Source: Silene noctiflora
Taxonomy: Eukaryota > Streptophyta > Magnoliopsida > Caryophyllales > Caryophyllaceae
NCBI GenBank assembly: GCA_009801015.1
Contig: VHZZ01000711.1
Location: forward strand, 143,183 to 171,092
Reading direction: 5' to 3'
DNA length: 27,910 bases
The notes below the pieces were generated by a model. The model was given only the letters and a program-made list of their open reading frames with translations. It did no database searches and was not told the DNA's origin. The translations under genes and the position numbers were made by a program. Shown one piece after another: positions 11,212-21,435 of the stretch; the first letter of the stretch is position 1; each line of letters begins with the position of its first letter.

Positions 11212-12339
11212 CTACCTTTCATCAACAAAATGTGTCTGCAGTGAAGACAATGAATTCAAACGTGCACCTTCAGCATCCGAGTCCAACTCCCACCACGGCT
11301 TATCATCTTTGCCAACCAAACGCCTATCATCTTTTCCAGTGGAGTCTCCGCATTCCACATCCTCGAAATCACTAGAATCACTTAACTTGTCAGCACCCCT
11401 TTCCACTTGCGGATCATAAGTCCATTCAAGTCTCTTCAAAATATCCCGGTCTCTCCACCGTCCCACGACAGAACCCACCTTACTTCTAGCCTTCCCGACA
11501 ATAATATCCCTCCATGAAAAACAAGCATCAGCACTTCTCTTAAGCACACCATCATCACCATTACCTCCCACAACCACAGTCTTCACACATCTCTCCCTAG
11601 CCTCCTTCAAAACACCCACAAAGTCCGAATCATCCGACACAAGCACCAAACACTGTATCGCCCTACGATCCATAAAATCCACCATACAATTCCTCAATGC
11701 AACATCCGCAGCCTGTGGCTTATCAGACACAGTCCTTACCAAAAACCCGGCTCGTTTCAACTCATCAGCTAAACCATACCCAACCTTAGGAATCACAACA
11801 TCCTTACAAGCAATCCTATATTTCTCCATCTTCATTGCATACCTCCCTACCAAATTAACCCTCTTCTTCCCTTTTGCGGACTCAATCTGATTAACCCGTT
11901 TTTGATGTTCCCTCTCATGAATTGTAAAATGCTCCATACGCTTCTCATTAGTATTAAACTTCCTACCACAAACCCTACACACATAGGGTACAACAGACCT
12001 TATAATCCCCTTGTTTTCCAAGTGATTCAACACCTTCCTCTCATTCCTACGCTCTTTAACTGCAGGAGGAACATAGCTAAAACCGTGTCGATTCGCATAC
12101 GCTACCATATATCTAACAATTCCAAAGCAAGAAACAGTCTTTCTCAATTTATTTGCAATTTCATAAGGTGGGGCTGTATTTGGGGGTTTATTATCCAAAT
12201 CCCAAAAAATCCCAACTTTAGTTTGTGGGAGTTCTGGTAATTGAGAATTGGGTGATTTCAGATATGGGTTTCTTCCGAAATGACAAAATCTAATTAATTT
12301 TAGAGATGGGGTGAACGATTTTGATCTTGTAACATGCAT
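11212..12339 (-). CDS. NYN-domain putative endoribonuclease with C2H2 zinc finger
   Basis: This is an uninterrupted frame of 375 aa from the start chosen at 12339. An in-frame ATG at 12420 would add 27 residues. I prefer the shorter form because it begins with a basic, Ser/Thr-rich stretch resembling an organelle targeting peptide (M-H-V-T-R-S-K-S-F). Residues about 41-50 (V-G-I-F-W-D-L-D-N) open a NYN (PIN-like) nuclease fold. Further acidic positions lie in A-D-V-A-L-R-N-C-M-V-D (211-221) and L-V-S-D-D-S-D-F (233-240), the usual metal-binding layout. A C2H2 finger (Cys121, Cys124, His137, His141; C-x2-C-x12-H-x3-H) is inserted within the NYN region. The tail from about 312 is acidic and probably disordered. 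Plant relatives are annotated as putative endonucleases; substrate and location are unknown. It is a single-exon gene. Confidence 0.88.
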   Translation of the reverse strand: MHVTRSKSFTPSLKLIRFCHFGRNPYLKSPNSQLPELPQTKVGIFWDLDNKPPNTAPPYEIANKLRKTVSCFGIVRYMVAYANRHGFSYVPPAVKERRNERKVLNHLENKGIIRSVVPYVCRVCGRKFNTNEKRMEHFTIHEREHQKRVNQIESAKGKKRVNLVGRYAMKMEKYRIACKDVVIPKVGYGLADELKRAGFLVRTVSDKPQAADVALRNCMVDFMDRRAIQCLVLVSDDSDFVGVLKEARERCVKTVVVGGNGDDGVLKRSADACFSWRDIIVGKARSKVGSVVGRWRDRDILKRLEWTYDPQVERGADKLSDSSDFEDVECGDSTGKDDRRLVGKDDKPWWELDSDAEGARLNSLSSLQTHFVDER

Positions 12340-12439
12340 TTTTATACAAAAGATTCCAACTTTTGAACAAAATAGTAAACTGTGTAGTGCGAAAATCGAT
12401 TGCGAATAAAAAATGAGCAAAAGAAAAGTGAAGACAAAC

Positions 12440-13490
12440 CAAACAGTGTAGATCAGTAATCAGTCCATGGCATAAGACGAGAGTTGAGTGGAGATTGTGG
12501 GATTGGAGACTTTGGTTTTCAAAACGATGACCTTGACTTGCGACGGATATGGATCGGGTTGCGGATCAATGTCCGATTGTATTATACGACTATCGGACTC
12601 GGGACTCGGAAAAAGTGATCAAAATTTTATCAGTTGGTATTGGGTCTCGCGGATCCGTATGTATAATTGTGTAAATAACTCGATTGTGGCTTTGGGCTCC
12701 GTTTATTGGGCCCGTTCCACTCCCTAAGATAATGTGTGTTCATCATATACTCATCCTTAAGACTCGACCCACTAACCCACAATATAAGCGGCTACGGACA
12801 AAGCATTTTACGAATCAAACCATTACCCGCTTATCCATGAGCCAAAATTTTAGCTTGAACCCAGCTCAAATCCGCATATGATCACAGCACGCAATGGCGT
12901 GCTTATTTGTCATTGTAATTGGATACAGCTCGTATTCTCGCATATAACCTTTGTTTTGTAAGGCAACTCCGTAGTGTACTTGGATAATTGTTACTCCTTT
13001 CTCCCGATCATTTGTTTACTTATTCTATTTACGAGTATTTATATTAGGAAATTTTTTAAAAGGTAATTTGATCATCCACATAACATACTGTCCCCTTCAC
13101 TTCTCCTTGGTCTTTGCGCCAAAACCAGGTTCACAGGGAGTATTATTCCATGAACGAATTAAGAAGTGGCCCATCATTGTGTGTGTTTTTTTTTTTTTTT
13201 TTTATTTGAACTGTATGTCATACACTTCAAAAGGTCAGCTAGATTTAAAAGTTGAATATGCAAGTGATTAAGCGGAAGAGCTTTACATCTGCAACATAAT
13301 AACAAGGCCGCGAAAATCATCTCAACCAGGAAATAATGTTACAGTATAGGAGATAATGTTATTTTACATCTGCAACATAATAATAAGCGGAAGAGCTTTA
13401 CATCTCCTATACTAACCAGTATAGGAGAAAATCATCTCAACCAGGAAATAATGTTACAGTTACTCCGTATTATATGTTCAACTTGAAACA
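12440..13490. other. Region upstream of the NYN gene
   Basis: No gene was recognised. The first few hundred bases above 12420 presumably hold the NYN promoter. A block of CGGATC and GGACTCGG words at 12540-12660 resembles transposon sequence. A T-tract of about 17 bases lies near 13187-13203. Confidence 0.45.
13271..13462 (+). repeat. Interleaved local duplications
   Basis: GCGGAAGAGCTTTACATCT occurs at about 13271 and again near 13385. ATCATCTCAACCAGGAAATAATGTTACAGT occurs near 13316 and near 13430; TCTGCAACATAATAA near 13288 and 13369; and CAGTATAGGAGA near 13342 and 13419. A block of roughly 115 bp thus appears to have been duplicated and partly scrambled. No coding or structural role is evident. 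Confidence 0.8.
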
Positions 13491-13496
13491 TCAAGA

Positions 13497-13688
13497 TCAT
13501 AAAACATCAAGATTATATGTTTGACCCTTGTGACTGAACCAGAGTAACAGAATAACAGTAAGCAAAACTACAGCAATTGAAACTACTTTTTTGCCAAAAG
13601 GAGAGACATTGTTTGTAAAAGGAGCGTGGCTCACTAAGCCATACTTGCCCATTGCTTTACGTACCCATGCGTCCTTGTCGAGCTTTGT
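13497..13688 (-). pseudogene. Unassigned terminal exon with a membrane segment
   Basis: After an acceptor-like CCTCAG, an open frame of 63 codons starts with T-K-L-D-K-D-A-W-V-R-K-A-M-G-K and ends at a TGA (13499-13497). It contains V-V-S-I-A-V-V-L-L-T-V-I-L-L-L-W-F, a convincing single membrane-spanning helix near the C terminus, followed by S-H-K-G. This is the pattern of a tail-anchored or type I membrane protein. Possible upstream exon pieces on the same strand are near 14745-14700 (D-Y-L-Q-K-F-E-S-G-T-Y) and 14655-14598 (F-T-A-A-K-M-R-S-F-Y-N-A-K). I could not match them to a family or join them into a gene. It may be the last exon of a live gene or a relic; the label pseudogene is provisional. 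Confidence 0.4.
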
Positions 13689-15273
13689 CTGAGGCCATAG
13701 GGAGATGTAACGTGGACTCGAGAAAGGAACATATAACGTGGACCCAAAAAGAAAGGCATCTCCTTAGGCTATCATTGTCTTTGAATTGTCAGTCGTTGAA
13801 GGGAGAGGCGGCAGCACTGCCTCCAGAAAATCTTGATGAAAGTCTACTGAGGTGTTCTTGCTAGCCTTGACATAGCAGGGATGAATGATCGGGTTGATTT
13901 TTGGGGTAGAAGTATCAACCCGAGATCCCGTTGACCTGTATATCTTGACTGGAGAAATGGGCTAGCCATGAAGTCAATATTTATTTGACTTGGACTTGTT
14001 GAACATAAGTACAATTTCTTCATGGGTGGACTCTGCGAAAAATTTGTTGTTGGGAGATGGGCTCGCCATGCCAAGAGCTCACCCTGTTTTTGCAGTGCCT
14101 CATCAAGAGTCTGACATAGGCATCAAATGTTACAGTACAATAGCAGTGAAAATTTGAAAGTTGCCAGACTTGTTTCAGTTTTTTCACCAGTTCAGTTTGG
14201 ACAGCAGAAACTAAAACAGCATAATAATGCCTCTACAGAAGTATTTGTAAGTGTGTGCAAATACCTTCATAGTCCTCAATTAGGACCTGATTTTTGCTTC
14301 TTTTCGGAAAAGGTCAGTGTTATAGTTTTTTTTTAAATTATGAACAAAAAGCCATTTGACGCAACTACCTACATAATTTTCATAGCGAGTCATCCAAAAA
14401 CCACCCTCTAAGGTAAGGTGTGAAGGTCCATCCATCCACCTCCCTTATCCCACAATTTGCAAAAGTCCTTCCGACGTTAGATAATGATTCTTCTTTACAG
14501 GAAAATATAATGAGTTCATAGAATTTAGATGGATTCAGAAGAAATAAGCTCAGCATAAACAAGATGAAAAGAACGAACCCTTAGGAAGGGGAGCCAATAT
14601 ACCTTTTGCGTTGTAGAAAGAGCGCATCTTTGCAGCTGTGAAGTTCAGGTAAATGCTTTTGTTGTGAGGGAGTTCATTTTTTATTTACTCAAACTTACTG
14701 TAGGTTCCTGACTCAAATTTCTGCAAGTAATCTGAAACAAAGACCTGAAATTGTCAAACAAAGCAAAACAACCATGGAACCTTTTAATAGTCAGGCCATT
14801 GTGTGACCAATAACATTTCCGGATTACTGTACATTTGGCCTCACCGGTAAGAAACATATGTGAAACAGTAAGAGAAATTCTGATCACATGATTTTCTTTT
14901 TAGTTACTGCTATATAATTTAATCCATATTCAAGTAGGGTAGAAGCACGTGGCACCAAAACCTCTCCATTCTAAGATTTCACTTTTTTGTTGGTTTGCCT
15001 CCGGTAGTTTGAATGACATTTGCCTCAAGTAACTACCGGTATGGGTCAGTTCGAGTGATTATTGGTCCAATCATTCAAGACATTTTGGCTCATTCTGGTC
15101 ATTATTAAGGTTTTGTTTCATCTGGATCCGGTAAGTTTTTTCAGGTCTATTACATGAACATACTCGAAACCTGATCAATCCCTTACCACTTACCGACTGA
15201 ACCTAGTACTTGGAAATTATACACACATGTTAAGGGGTAACTATTAGTGGAAAATCAAAAGCATATTTTTTCT

Positions 15274-16345
15274 ATGGTGCTCAGACTCGGGTACAGCATA
15301 CAGATACGGGTACGAATCCTTGTGTCCAACACTTGAAGTCATAAAATCGAGGATACGAGGACACGAATAACTAACCGATACGACAATTTTTGGACAGAGT
15401 CAACGTATCCAATTTTCAAATTTGGACACGGTCAACCTATTTCCAATTTTATATTTTCCTAGTTTATAAAAACAAAATAAAAAATAAAGCTCCATATGAA
15501 TAATAGCTTGTGGGAAAGTATTATGCTTGCTTACTATCAGTAATATAAATTTTGAAATTGACACTTGTAAAAGAGATAAAAGAAAAATCCATAAACCCAC
15601 AAATGACCCCACCTATTTTTGAAAGAAAATTACACATCAATGTAGTGACTAACCATCCCCAAGCAAGGTCAATTGGTAGGTCATGACCTTGCTCGGTCAT
15701 GCTAATGACACAATTAAGAGTGTTTAATTTGTGACCAAAGGTGGTCAATTTGTGACCAAAAACATGAAATGGTCAATTTGTGACCAAGGTTGAGCAAAAT
15801 TGACCTACAAATTGACCTAGTACGTGTTCAATTGTTATTGGTTGGACAATTAAAAAACAATAAATAGTTGTAAAAGTAAGAAAGAAAAGTGGGGTAGAGA
15901 ATATGGGAAATGATTGAGAATGTTGTGGGTAGTGGAAAATGATTTGGGTTGATAATCTAGGTCGTGACTTTCTGCTTAGGAGGGTGAAAGTAGGTCAAGA
16001 TAAATAAATTGGGATTAAGAGTAAAACCGGGTTGCGACATAATTAGCGCGACCTTTGCTTGGGGATGGTCAGGGAAGAAAATAACAAAAGCCTTTTGAGT
16101 TACCGAGGTAATTAAGTAAAAGCAAGATATAAAATAATAATTTCCTTTTCCACATAAAGCTACCCATGTCTCTCTTCCTTCTTCCCCTCATAAACATTAA
16201 AAACTAGCCTTCTGTTTCCAGGTTTCTCTTCAATGGCGCCAAGGTACTTCTCTTTTCTATAAGAGTGTCCATTTTTATTGCTGCCGTCCGGACACGAATT
16301 CCGTGTCCGTATCCGGGTCGGGTCGTACAAACACGGGTACTCCGA
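15274..16345. mobile_element. Possible TIR element inside the SFH relic
   Basis: The left edge reads CTATGGTGCTCAGACTCGGG. The right edge, on the other strand, reads TTTTGCTCGGAGTACCCG. Both are followed inward by runs of GGATACG and GGACACG words, which resemble the interior of the MITE at 8118-8281. The edges match only partly and no target duplication was found, so the limits are tentative. It would hold the better-defined MITE at 15652-16069 and would interrupt the SFH pseudogene between its Cys-rich exon and its coiled-coil exon. Confidence 0.35.
15652..16069. mobile_element. MITE of about 418 bp
   Basis: The left end ACCATCCCCAAGCAAGGTC (15652-15670) is complementary to the right end at 16050-16069 apart from one extra base. 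The interior has several copies of GGTCAATTTGTGACCAAA (about 15724-15785) and no coding frame. The target duplication is not clear, so the superfamily is not assigned. It sits inside the SFH relic. Confidence 0.7.
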
Positions 16346-17072
16346 GCAAAAGGGCGAGACCAAGTATCATAGTATTTTTTTTTCCTTTAGTATGAAAACT
16401 AACCTTCATTATATCGGGATCTTTCCAAGGTACCTTGTCAGAAAGCATGCATCCACTTTTATCTGAACAGGTGCAGGCACCGTCCAAGAATTATGGTGAT
16501 TCACTGGTGCATATACACACAAATTATCCTGCACACAGAAAGTAAAGATAAGTCTCTAACTGATAACTGTCTTGCGGACAAGATTAGAAAACCATACTAT
16601 TTTGGCTTAACACATATTCTCATATGAGACGGTTTCATCGTAAGATTATCACGAAACAGGCGCATTTTATGGGCTAGCTATTAAATTTTACTTTCTAGCA
16701 AATTAATGGAATAAAAGGTATATGTGGATGGGTTGAATTAGGTTAGTCTCGCATTACTATAGGATAAAACCATCTTTCAAGAGACCAACTGTTTGCCTAA
16801 ATATAGAATGATCAAGTAAGAAGGTTACAACGTAGGTAAAAAGAAAGGTAGAGGTACCTTACATCAATGATTTCACGTAGCCATTCTGGTATTTGTTTCC
16901 ATTTTCCAAAAACCTTCACAAATCAATAGGTCTCGGAATCTCTATTAAAAGACAGTAAGACACAATTAAATGGCTGAATGGAGATTAGTATTACTAATTG
17001 AATGCTTACACGAACTTTCAGAGTGGTCTTTGGGTCAGTGAATGACTTAACAACGATCCATAAGAGCCTGAA

Positions 17073-18460
17073 TCACGAACCATCTTTTCAGCTATGTAAC
17101 ATCTTTCCAAACATACGGACTACTCATATTTCAAACATTCTGGTTTTGTTTAGCAGCTATATCCATCGACCATCTTATTATGCATGGGCAAATGAAAAGG
17201 GGATTGGAACTAAGTTACCTCAAAAAGCCAAATCTATTGCTCTAGTACTAGTATTCCCACATAATCTTTCACACCCGACAACTCGCAACACAATTTCCTA
17301 ATCCCCTTCGACGGCTAATGAGCATCAAGCTAGTGTAACAACATTGCACCGTGAAAAAAAAAACAAAAACACAACACAAAAAAATACTAAAAGACAGGTT
17401 ATGATAATAAGAAACTATATACATTTGATGCCTTTCTCAAGGAGCTTGTACAAAGACTGAAATTTTTGAAAACATTAGGCGTGCTTGTTTCCATCAGCCA
17501 TTTCCGTAAAAATTTAACCATTTCCGTAAAAATTTCAGTATTCCAAGTAATACATCATCAAATTCTCAGACCATGGCACCAGCTGGCCTCATTAGATATC
17601 CCCCATTTTATGCTAACTCAATCATACAACGATGGACTAAACTCCATGAGAGGCATTCTATGATAACCTTTCCTATTATATCACACATTTACACTAACTG
17701 AATCGAGCCACAATAACAATTTACCTTTGGCTATTGCAATAACCCCAAATACAACAGTAGAAGGAAACAAAAATATCTGATTAAGTTAGATCACGTACTA
17801 ATTTTGGCATATCCAAAAACATTATATGAAACCCAGCTAACTGAGGTCTACTCGCAAAAGAGGCTTCATAAAAAATCAGCTAAAATGTCAAGTTAATAAC
17901 AAACTCCAACCAAATGCTAGACATTTATCACTATAAAATCAACTAAATAAGAAGCGAAAACTCAAAATTTACAACTAATGAGTGAGACCACAATTACAAG
18001 TTACCATTGGCTATTCCAAACAAATTCATCCACGCACCATTCCTAAGTCGTATCACAATGTCAGTGGCTGAATTAAGAGCAATTCAAAATTTAAAAATTT
18101 AGTCAGAATTATTGAATTTTTTTTCTGTTTTACTTTTCTCAATAATAGTTCCAGAATGTTTGGATGAGTAGTCTATATTTTCTAATGCTTTTCCATAATA
18201 GTTTCCTGCACAAAATCAGAATGCTTGTTTGGAGTCTGTATGGTATATAGCTGTAAAAAAGGAAGTAAGTCGAGAAACTAAGAAAATATACCTATCAAGT
18301 TGGTCTCACACTCTCACAGACTACTCCTCTTTACAAACATAGAGATTAGAGAACATACCTCCACAAGAGAACACGACTAACACAAAACCTCAGTGAACCC
18401 TCGAGACTAAGATCCTGGTATAGAGCTGCCCAATCCGCTTGTTCACAACCACGTCTTTCT
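17073..18460. other. No gene recognised
   Basis: AT-rich sequence lies between the SFH and EF1-beta relics. The missing SFH N-terminal exons would be expected here on the minus strand but were not found. A 20-bp exact tandem duplication with core CCATTTCCGTAAAAATTT is at about 17499-17536. Nothing else stands out. Confidence 0.5.
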
Positions 18461-18468
18461 GGGTCACC

Positions 18469-19839
18469 TTAGATCTTGTTGAAGGCGGCAATGTCACAAA
18501 TGTACCCATGTAAGGCCCTTCCATAATACTGCGAACAGCCTCTTCTAGCTTCTTCACGTCCCTCTCATCATCCCACAGCTACACATCCCAAAAAACTGAG
18601 GAATTTCCATCTTAAAATGAAGTTCATAAAGTCAGCAGTCAGCACATTACGGCTTATCTCCTTCGGATGTAGAAATTGTGGAAGTTCTGAAAAGAATTTA
18701 AATCTCTTTGTTTTTAGTGGAATTTTTATTAGCCGCCTCTCTCTCGCTTCAACGACCTTCTTGTCTTCCTCAGTCTCATCACCCAAGAGATCTGAATCAT
18801 CATCTTCGTCATCTACAGCAGCTTCCTTCTGGCAATTCACGAAAAATAAATAAATTCATGAACACATAAATTTCTGGAGTAAGATATTCTAGCAACACAT
18901 AATCATAACAGCTGGAGGGAGAGTGCCCTAACGACTGTCCAGAGTATAAACATGATAGTAGTCAGTTATCCAAATGTGACACAGCGACGAGCAAAACACT
19001 TCACTTAATAACGAATAATCGACCCATATTCCTCAATCTAATATAAAATATGTCCGCACCGTGCAGCGCCCATGCACGATAAACCAAAGAAGCCATTTTA
19101 AGGGAGGGGATTAGGGGAAAAAAACATTGACATTCCCCCACAATGGGGGGAAACTAACAGGCTAAACGAACAACTCCAGAAACAAACATATTTTTGCGCA
19201 ACAGGACAGGAAGCAGTGGGACTCAGTTGCCTCGTAAACCTCACTCCAGGAGATTGGCTAGAGAAACTGCACCAAGATAAAGACTATAAATAGGACACTG
19301 TTAAAAGGATGTTACAGAGTATTGATATAACTATCCCAAACTTAAAAACAAAAACAGCAATTGGTTTAAGGCAAAATAGTGTTCAACAAAACTATTGCCT
19401 TACAAATATAATATACATTCACAATGAACATTAGAACTAGAAATCACATTTTTATGGAAATATAAAATTATAATAGAGCAGGTATAAACCCCCCCCCCAA
19501 AAAAAAAAAAAAAATCTAACTCTGCCCGATTTTTTGGAAATTACCAGAGCCTATTTCCTAAACAGTAAAGTTTAAAAGCACATAACAAATACTGGAATCA
19601 ACCAGCTAACAAACGTCATACATAGCTGAATATCCATTTCCAGTCCAAATGTAATTGGAGAGTCGATAAAAAATTTGATATACAACCAAAAACAAGCCAT
19701 GTTCAAAACAATCACGAACCTTGCAGCGTGCTGCTGTGGCACACTGTCGTACCACTTGCTTGCATTAGGATACCAAGTACCAACAGGCTTTTCAATGGTA
19801 GCACCATAGACCTTCACGTCATTCGTAGTAAGTGCATCC
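18469..19839 (-). pseudogene. Elongation factor 1-beta (eEF1B beta) pseudogene
   Basis: Three pieces match plant eEF1B beta, the nucleotide exchange factor for eEF1A. Piece one (19839-19720), after an AG acceptor, reads T-T-N-D-V-K-V-Y-G-A-T and P-N-A-S-K-W-Y-D-S-V, from the N-terminal domain. Piece two (18828 to about 18735) is the acidic linker, with D-D-E-D-D-D-S-D-L-L-G and E-T-E-E-D-K-K. Piece three (18578-18469), after a TGTAG acceptor, reads W-D-D-E-R-D-V-K-K-L-E-E-A-V-R-S, then M-E-G-P. It then jumps, in another frame, to Y-I-C-D-I-A-A-F-N-K-I and a stop, the normal C terminus. About 50 residues of the exchange domain are missing, one residue before M-E-G is lost, and no first exon was found upstream. 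Retained introns argue for decay of a duplicated gene rather than a retrocopy. Confidence 0.85.
19489..19514. repeat. Homopolymer C10-A16 tract
   Basis: Ten C are followed directly by sixteen A, inside an intron-like part of the EF1-beta relic. It is simple low-complexity sequence, and its length may be affected by sequencing error. Confidence 0.9.
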
Positions 19840-20266
19840 CTGCCTAAATACACAACCACTACAAAAATTAAGACGACAAATTTTCATAATCGAGATTCAA
19901 CTTGAATCTGCAATTTATATGAGACGGTATAAAGCGGTACTTTACAATATAGTTTTATCATCATACAGTCTTACACAGCATTTGCGTCAGATAAATTAGG
20001 TGAACATCATATTTCTTTAAAAACAGAAAAAGAAAACAAACCTTGGAAAAAGAGAATGAAGAAAGGAATAAAAAGAAGGGATTTGGATGCGATCTACACC
20101 AGAAAGGATTTTGGATTCCCCCTAACTGAATACGCAAGAGTACCAAGTACACCAAGTACCAACCCTAACAAGTAACAACCATTGTTTATCACATACACCA
20201 TCCATTTCCATTCTCTCCATTCAGTTTTATGCTCTCGAGGGGCACTGGATGGTCAGGTCAAACATG

Positions 20267-20376
20267 TCCACAGGCTGAGAGCATTATAGCAAAGGCAAAT
20301 CGGAATGCTACGATATATGATTCCACAGGCGGAGAGCATTATAACACAGGCAGTTCGGACTGGTACAATATACGAT
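20267..20376 (+). repeat. Tandem duplication, two 55-bp units
   Basis: Unit one starts TCCACAGGCTGAGAGCATTA at 20267; unit two starts TCCACAGGCGGAGAGCATTA at 20322. Both end with a TACGATATATGAT / TACAATATACGAT type sequence. Similarity is high at the start and drops in the middle, so the duplication is not recent. A few bases of a third unit may follow. Confidence 0.8.
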
Positions 20377-20924
20377 TCTACTGGGAACACTAAAATGAAG
20401 CAAAACATCAAAAAACTCAATAAAATAATTCAAAGACACCTAAATAGTCCTGGAAATGGGGATTCCCTTATCCGCTGTTTACTTGGATCAAACCCAGCAA
20501 TATAAGCATACATAAATTCAAAAAATTAGCAATAACAATACCTTTCTCAATAAACCTGTCTGCCTAATCAACTGTGCATTAATTATTCACATATGAACCC
20601 ATTTATTCATCTCATAAACGATGAAAAATTAAGAACTCACATCAAATAAAGAATCTGCAGGTTTCCAAGAACAAAGACACCGGCAGAAAAGGTGTGCCCC
20701 AACAATGGTCATCAATGGCAGTTTGTGAAAGCTAACAAAGGAGTAGGGGTGAAAGGGAGGAAACAAGGGAAGACGTAATGAGGAAAGATAATAATAGAGA
20801 AAAGGGAAGCAGAGAAAGGAAAGGGGACAAAGAAGTATTCCGCATGAGATAGCTAAAGACGGTATAGGCTATCGCATAAAAGTGAGAAAGAAGAGCAAAA
20901 TAAGGGAACTAGGCGTAGTATTTG

Positions 20925-20952
20925 AAAAAAAAAAAAAAAAAAAAAAAAAAAA
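20925..20952 (+). repeat. Poly-A tract of 28 bases
   Basis: An uninterrupted A run follows a purine-rich region. It could be the tail of a retroposed sequence, but no SINE, LINE or gene copy was recognised upstream. Confidence 0.9.
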
Positions 20953-21350
20953 GGAACGCAGCATTTTAGGAGAAGCCAAAAGAGGGGAGGAGGTGTCTCC
21001 AACGTTACTGTTCAAATGAACAGTACTATGCAGCATAATTTTCATAAAGGTGGAATGATTCTGACATGAACTACCCTAGCGTTAAAACATTACACCAGGC
21101 CAGGAAACAATTCAACTCAAAAAAAAATATCGGTTATCTGTCGAGTTAAAACAGTCTGGGAGAAAACATCTCTGGCAGAACAAAATGCCGGATTTCATCA
21201 ACATCTATCGCATACTACTGATATTAGTCAATGTTTTCTCACTTTTTGTAAACATTCATGCATGCCAGTATGACCAAAAAAGCTGACATTATTGTCAAAT
21301 GTCAATGCATCTTCATGTATACGGCCTACAGATTGAAGCTACATAATTTA

Positions 21351-21356
21351 TTTATT
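21351..21356 (-). terminator. Likely IBA57 polyadenylation signal
   Basis: AATAAA on the minus strand lies about 80 bases after the IBA57 stop codon, a normal plant 3' untranslated distance. Overlapping AATAAATAAA words nearby make the exact element uncertain. Confidence 0.4.
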
Positions 21357-21435
21357 AATAAGCAAATAAGCCCCATTACCAAAAAAAAAGGTAATTGATG
21401 AACAAAACTACTGGCGTTTATTTCAGGCAACACTG

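Larger units (their letters stand above)
14066..17072 (-). pseudogene. SEC14-like (SFH type) phosphatidylinositol transfer protein, broken copy
   Basis: Pieces in gene order on the minus strand are as follows. 17072-17010 reads F-R-L-L-W-I-V-V-K-S-F-T-D-P-K-T-T, as in the CRAL-TRIO domain. 16913-16863 ends L-R-E-I-I-D and is followed by GTAAG. About 16500-16404 reads [19 protein letters not shown], the Cys-rich motif after the SEC14 domain in plant SFH proteins, continuing P-W-K-D-P-D-I-M-K. 14110-14066 reads T-L-D-E-A-L-Q-K-Q-G-E-L-L-A-W, like the C-terminal coiled coil. In the frame of the Cys motif a TAA stands where SFH proteins have Glu in L-P-E-F. The SEC14 N-terminal half and most of the region before the coiled coil were not found, and transposon-like DNA lies between. 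Live relatives bind phosphatidylinositol and phosphatidylcholine; this copy looks dead. Confidence 0.72.
19860..21340. other. Intergenic region between EF1-beta relic and IBA57
   Basis: No gene was recognised; the missing first exon of EF1-beta was looked for and not found. The stretch contains a 55-bp tandem duplication (20267-20376), a purine-rich part (about 20740-20980) and a poly-A tract. The rest is AT-rich sequence without recognisable features. Confidence 0.5.

Noticed and set aside
11902..12240. A 112-codon plus-strand open frame
   Set aside because: It lies wholly antisense to the NYN gene and has no domain; it is a shadow of the real frame.
16160..16260. A minus-strand exon-like frame (Y-L-G-A-I-E-E-K-P-G-N-R)
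   Set aside because: It does not match the SFH family at this position, lacks clear splice borders and lies in probable transposon sequence.
20925..20952. Poly-A as evidence of a processed EF1-beta retrocopy
   Set aside because: The EF1-beta relic is on the other strand and keeps intron-like gaps, and its poly-A would be expected at the opposite end.
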